DNA of 9,090 nucleotides, from NCBI GenBank assembly GCA_028684915.1, contig JAQUEZ010000240.1, forward strand, positions 1 to 9,090. Reading direction: 5' to 3'. The position numbers and the translations under genes were made by a program. Below, one piece after another: positions 7,567 to 9,090 of this stretch. This DNA is from Desulfobulbus sp. Lineage in GTDB: Bacteria; Desulfobacterota; Desulfobulbia; Desulfobulbales; Desulfobulbaceae. Each line of letters starts with the position of its first letter. The first letter of the stretch is position 1. The notes beneath the pieces are model-generated. The model did no database searches and had not been told where the DNA came from. It saw only the letters and a program-made list of their open reading frames with translations.

Positions 7567-7974
7567 TTAACGCTCGGAAATCTCTACGAGTACACCGCCG
7601 GTGGCTTTAGGATGGAGGAAGGCGATTTTAGCACCGCCAGCACCCATGCGCGGAGTTTTGTCGATCAGGGCGACACCCTTTTCTTGCAACTCAGCCAGGG
7701 CCTCTTCGATATTCTCTACCCGGAAAGCTACGTGTTGGAAGCCACCCTTACCACCATTTTTCTCAATGAATTTAGCGATGGGCCCATCAGGAGATGTGGA
7801 AACAAGTAATTCAACTTCGCTATCGCCGACCGGCAGGAAGGCGGTGGTAACTTTCTGCTCTTCGACAGTCTCGGAACCTTCAAGTTTCAATCCCATGACG
7901 TCGGACCAGAATTTCTTTCCGTCTTCCAGGTTGGGTACGGCAATGCCAAGGTGATCGATTTTGAGAACTTTCAT
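7567..7974 (-). CDS. mce: Methylmalonyl-CoA epimerase
   Basis: This enzyme racemises the alpha carbon of methylmalonyl-CoA, converting the (S) form made by carboxylation or transcarboxylation of propionyl-CoA to the (R) form used by the mutase. It belongs to the vicinal oxygen chelate (glyoxalase-like) superfamily. The 135-residue protein shows two VOC repeats. Predicted metal ligands are H8 (KIDHLGIAV), E55 (SEVELLVS), H81 (FQHVAFRV) and E131 (GVLVEIS), in the positions of P. shermanii H12, Q65, H91 and E141. The ending FLHPKATGGVLVEIS is characteristic of the family. AAAGGAG (7983-7989) lies 8 bases before the ATG. Adjacency to mcm and meaB supports this call over other VOC enzymes. Confidence 0.95.
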   Translation of the reverse strand: MKVLKIDHLGIAVPNLEDGKKFWSDVMGLKLEGSETVEEQKVTTAFLPVGDSEVELLVSTSPDGPIAKFIEKNGGKGGFQHVAFRVENIEEALAELQEKGVALIDKTPRMGAGGAKIAFLHPKATGGVLVEISER

Positions 7975-8007
7975 GCTGTCAGCTCCTTTCCGTTTAATAT
8001 GTCGGAT

Positions 8008-8035
8008 GTTTTATGTGCTTGAAATGTCGGTGCAA
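8008..8035 (-). promoter_or_regulatory. Candidate sigma70-type promoter for the mce-mcm-meaB genes
   Basis: On the minus strand, TTGCAC (8035-8030) and TAAAAC (8013-8008) are separated by 16 bases and lie about 34 bases upstream of the mce start. Each matches four of six consensus positions, so this is only a candidate. The surrounding gap (7975-8215) is AT-rich. It also contains a short dyad ACATA-AAG-TATGT (8066-8078) that could be an operator, a run of eight T residues on the minus strand at about 8081-8088, and no recognisable gene or riboswitch. Confidence 0.3.
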
Positions 8036-8215
8036 CAGGTAAACCGGAAAGCCCGGGTCTACGTAACATAAAGTATGTCCAAAAAAAATCTGCTTTCTGG
8101 CCATAGGTTATTTTTCTATATTTCCTCAATACGGGGTGTATAAAAAAATGATTCAGCGAATACTGTATGGTAGAGGCGCAGAGGTCGCCGGTATTGCATA
8201 GAAACTAATTAAGGA

Positions 8216-8243
8216 GGCAGTGCCGCTTATGAGCGGCACTGCC
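8216..8243 (-). terminator. Terminator after gctB
   Basis: A perfect 12-bp GC-rich stem (8216-8227 with 8232-8243) with a TATG loop begins 13 bases after the gctB stop codon. On the minus strand it is followed by TCCTTAATTAGTTT, a moderately T-rich tail. It probably ends the CoA-transferase transcript, so mce would need its own promoter or read-through. Confidence 0.75.
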
Positions 8244-8256
8244 GAATATCGCCTTA

Positions 8257-9057
8257 TTATTTGGCGGCGCGTTTAACGAAAATGCCATCCGGATCGACTT
8301 CTTCACGGATAAGTCGAATTTCTTCAACAGTGGGAGCCGCAAATTCCGTGACATTGGGGGCAATTAACAACTCGAAACCGGTGGCATCCTGAATGGATTG
8401 GACGGTCTCGCCAGGAAAAGTTTGGATGAGGCGCATCCGCTTGGTTTTTTCTTCGAAGTCGAAGATACCTTTAGTGGTGATGAGCCTGTAGGGACCTTTG
8501 CCCTGCATACCAGCATTGAAACGCGCATTGGGGCTACCGTCAAGGTGACCAGGGCTGGTCACATAAGACAGTTTCTCATTAAATTTTTTCTTGTCGTGAG
8601 GGACGATAAGAATGGTTCGCTCACAAGAAGCGGCCATATCCGAGGCGCCACCGGAACCAGGTAAACGGACTTTAGGTTTTTGGTAACCATCGGGAAAATC
8701 GCCCATCATGGTCGAGTTGAGGTTGCCGTACATATCTACCTCGGCGCCACCAATAAAGCCAAAGTCGGCAAAACCACGCTGGGTCAGCTCAAATGCACCA
8801 TTCAGACCTTTCACATAGGATGCTCCAGTGAAGGTTCTGGAATCACCGACCGATACGGGCAGGCCGTGTTTCAAAGGCGGGCCGACAGCGCCAGCCTCAA
8901 AAACCGGGATCAGTCCCGGAGCGTGTGTACGACTGGCCAGTAGAGAAGCGACCATGGGCAGGCCGGTCCCGACAAAGACTATTTTATTGTCTTCCAATAC
9001 TTTAGCCCCCGCCACAACAATGATTTCTTGGGCGGTGTAATCCGTTGAAGCTGTCAT
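8257..9057 (-). CDS. gctB: Class I CoA-transferase, beta subunit (glutaconate CoA-transferase GctB-like)
   Basis: This is the catalytic subunit of a two-chain family I CoA-transferase, which moves CoA between an acyl-CoA and a free carboxylate through a glutamyl-CoA thioester. The length of 266 residues is like GctB of Acidaminococcus. FVGTGLPMVA (28-37) is the N-terminal glycine-turn motif. E54 in VFEAGAVG sits exactly at the position of the known catalytic Glu54. GSGGASDMAAS (about 133-143) is also typical. The start is clear: AAGGAG (9063-9068) is 5 bases upstream of ATG. The alpha subunit should lie just off the right edge. The substrate is uncertain: proteins annotated as glutaconate CoA-transferase often act on other acids, and location beside the methylmalonyl-CoA genes suggests propionate, succinate or a related acid, but that is inference. 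It is followed by its own terminator. Confidence 0.88.
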   Translation of the reverse strand: MTASTDYTAQEIIVVAGAKVLEDNKIVFVGTGLPMVASLLASRTHAPGLIPVFEAGAVGPPLKHGLPVSVGDSRTFTGASYVKGLNGAFELTQRGFADFGFIGGAEVDMYGNLNSTMMGDFPDGYQKPKVRLPGSGGASDMAASCERTILIVPHDKKKFNEKLSYVTSPGHLDGSPNARFNAGMQGKGPYRLITTKGIFDFEEKTKRMRLIQTFPGETVQSIQDATGFELLIAPNVTEFAAPTVEEIRLIREEVDPDGIFVKRAAK

Positions 9058-9066
9058 GTTGACTCC

Positions 9067-9090
9067 TTATCTTTGGGTTCCGAGAAAATT
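9067..9090 (-). CDS. Possible C-terminal end of the CoA-transferase alpha subunit (partial)
   Basis: At the window edge, one minus-strand frame reads seven codons (NFLGTQR) and then TAA at 9069-9067, 9 bases before the gctB ATG and overlapping its ribosome-binding site. A gctA-type gene is expected here because the two subunits are normally encoded together. Seven residues are too few for identification, so this rests on position alone. Confidence 0.3.
   Translation of the reverse strand, partial: NFLGTQR

Noticed and set aside
8026..8070. Plus-strand stretch with ACAGGTAAACC, GGAAAG and TACG, loosely like a c-di-GMP-I (GEMM) riboswitch core
   Set aside because: Key positions differ, the helices do not form properly (only a 4-bp CCGG stem), and the plus strand here would lead only into antisense of gctB.
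8153..8200. Imperfect nested repeats (AATAC with GTATT, GGCG with CGCC) upstream of mce
   Set aside because: The pairing is asymmetric with large loops and no flanking terminator or RNA-motif features.
1..9090. CRISPR arrays, insertion sequences, tRNA genes, toxin-antitoxin or defence genes
   Set aside because: No regularly spaced repeats, transposase motifs, tRNA cloverleaf signals or defence domains were seen on either strand.

Overview
The window reads as a chromosomal segment of a mesophilic Gram-negative bacterium with balanced base composition. The best guess is a Desulfobacterota member, perhaps a propionate-metabolising, Desulfobulbus-like sulfate reducer. This rests on the SRP RNA - dnaX - ybaB - recR order, the linked methylmalonyl-CoA genes with a glutaconate-type CoA-transferase, and overall protein resemblance. 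No marker gene was available to confirm it. Every intact gene is on the minus strand; the only plus-strand coding material is a broken gene at the left edge.

Layout, left to right. (1) About 122-643, plus strand: a decayed RNase T2 / RNase I-family gene whose motifs are spread over two reading frames. (2) 746-3923, minus strand, read right to left: a small SRP (4.5S-type) RNA, then dnaX, ybaB (nucleoid-associated protein) and recR. This is the classic replication/recombination cluster, with recR abutting ybaB exactly. dnaX carries two A-tracts (A9 and A10) in its proline-rich linker. They contain canonical slippery heptamers, with stops soon after in both shifted frames, so the gene very probably makes a short gamma-type product as well as tau. 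(3) 4084-9090, minus strand: gctA (only a possible tail), gctB, methylmalonyl-CoA epimerase (mce), methylmalonyl-CoA mutase (mcm) and the mutase chaperone GTPase meaB, ending in a strong 15-bp hairpin. Inverted repeats lie in each gap: a 12-bp terminator after gctB, a 15-bp hairpin with a T-rich tail between mce and mcm, and an 11-bp hairpin between mcm and meaB.

How the genes work together: the epimerase interconverts (S)- and (R)-methylmalonyl-CoA, and the B12-dependent mutase interconverts (R)-methylmalonyl-CoA and succinyl-CoA. MeaB loads and protects the mutase cofactor. The CoA-transferase probably activates or exchanges an acid at an end of this route, but its substrate cannot be read from the sequence. 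The hairpins between genes suggest the epimerase, mutase and chaperone are made in unequal amounts. I found no clear novel defence or mobile system. The strongest non-routine signals are the double slippery site in dnaX and the frameshifted RNase T2 remnant.
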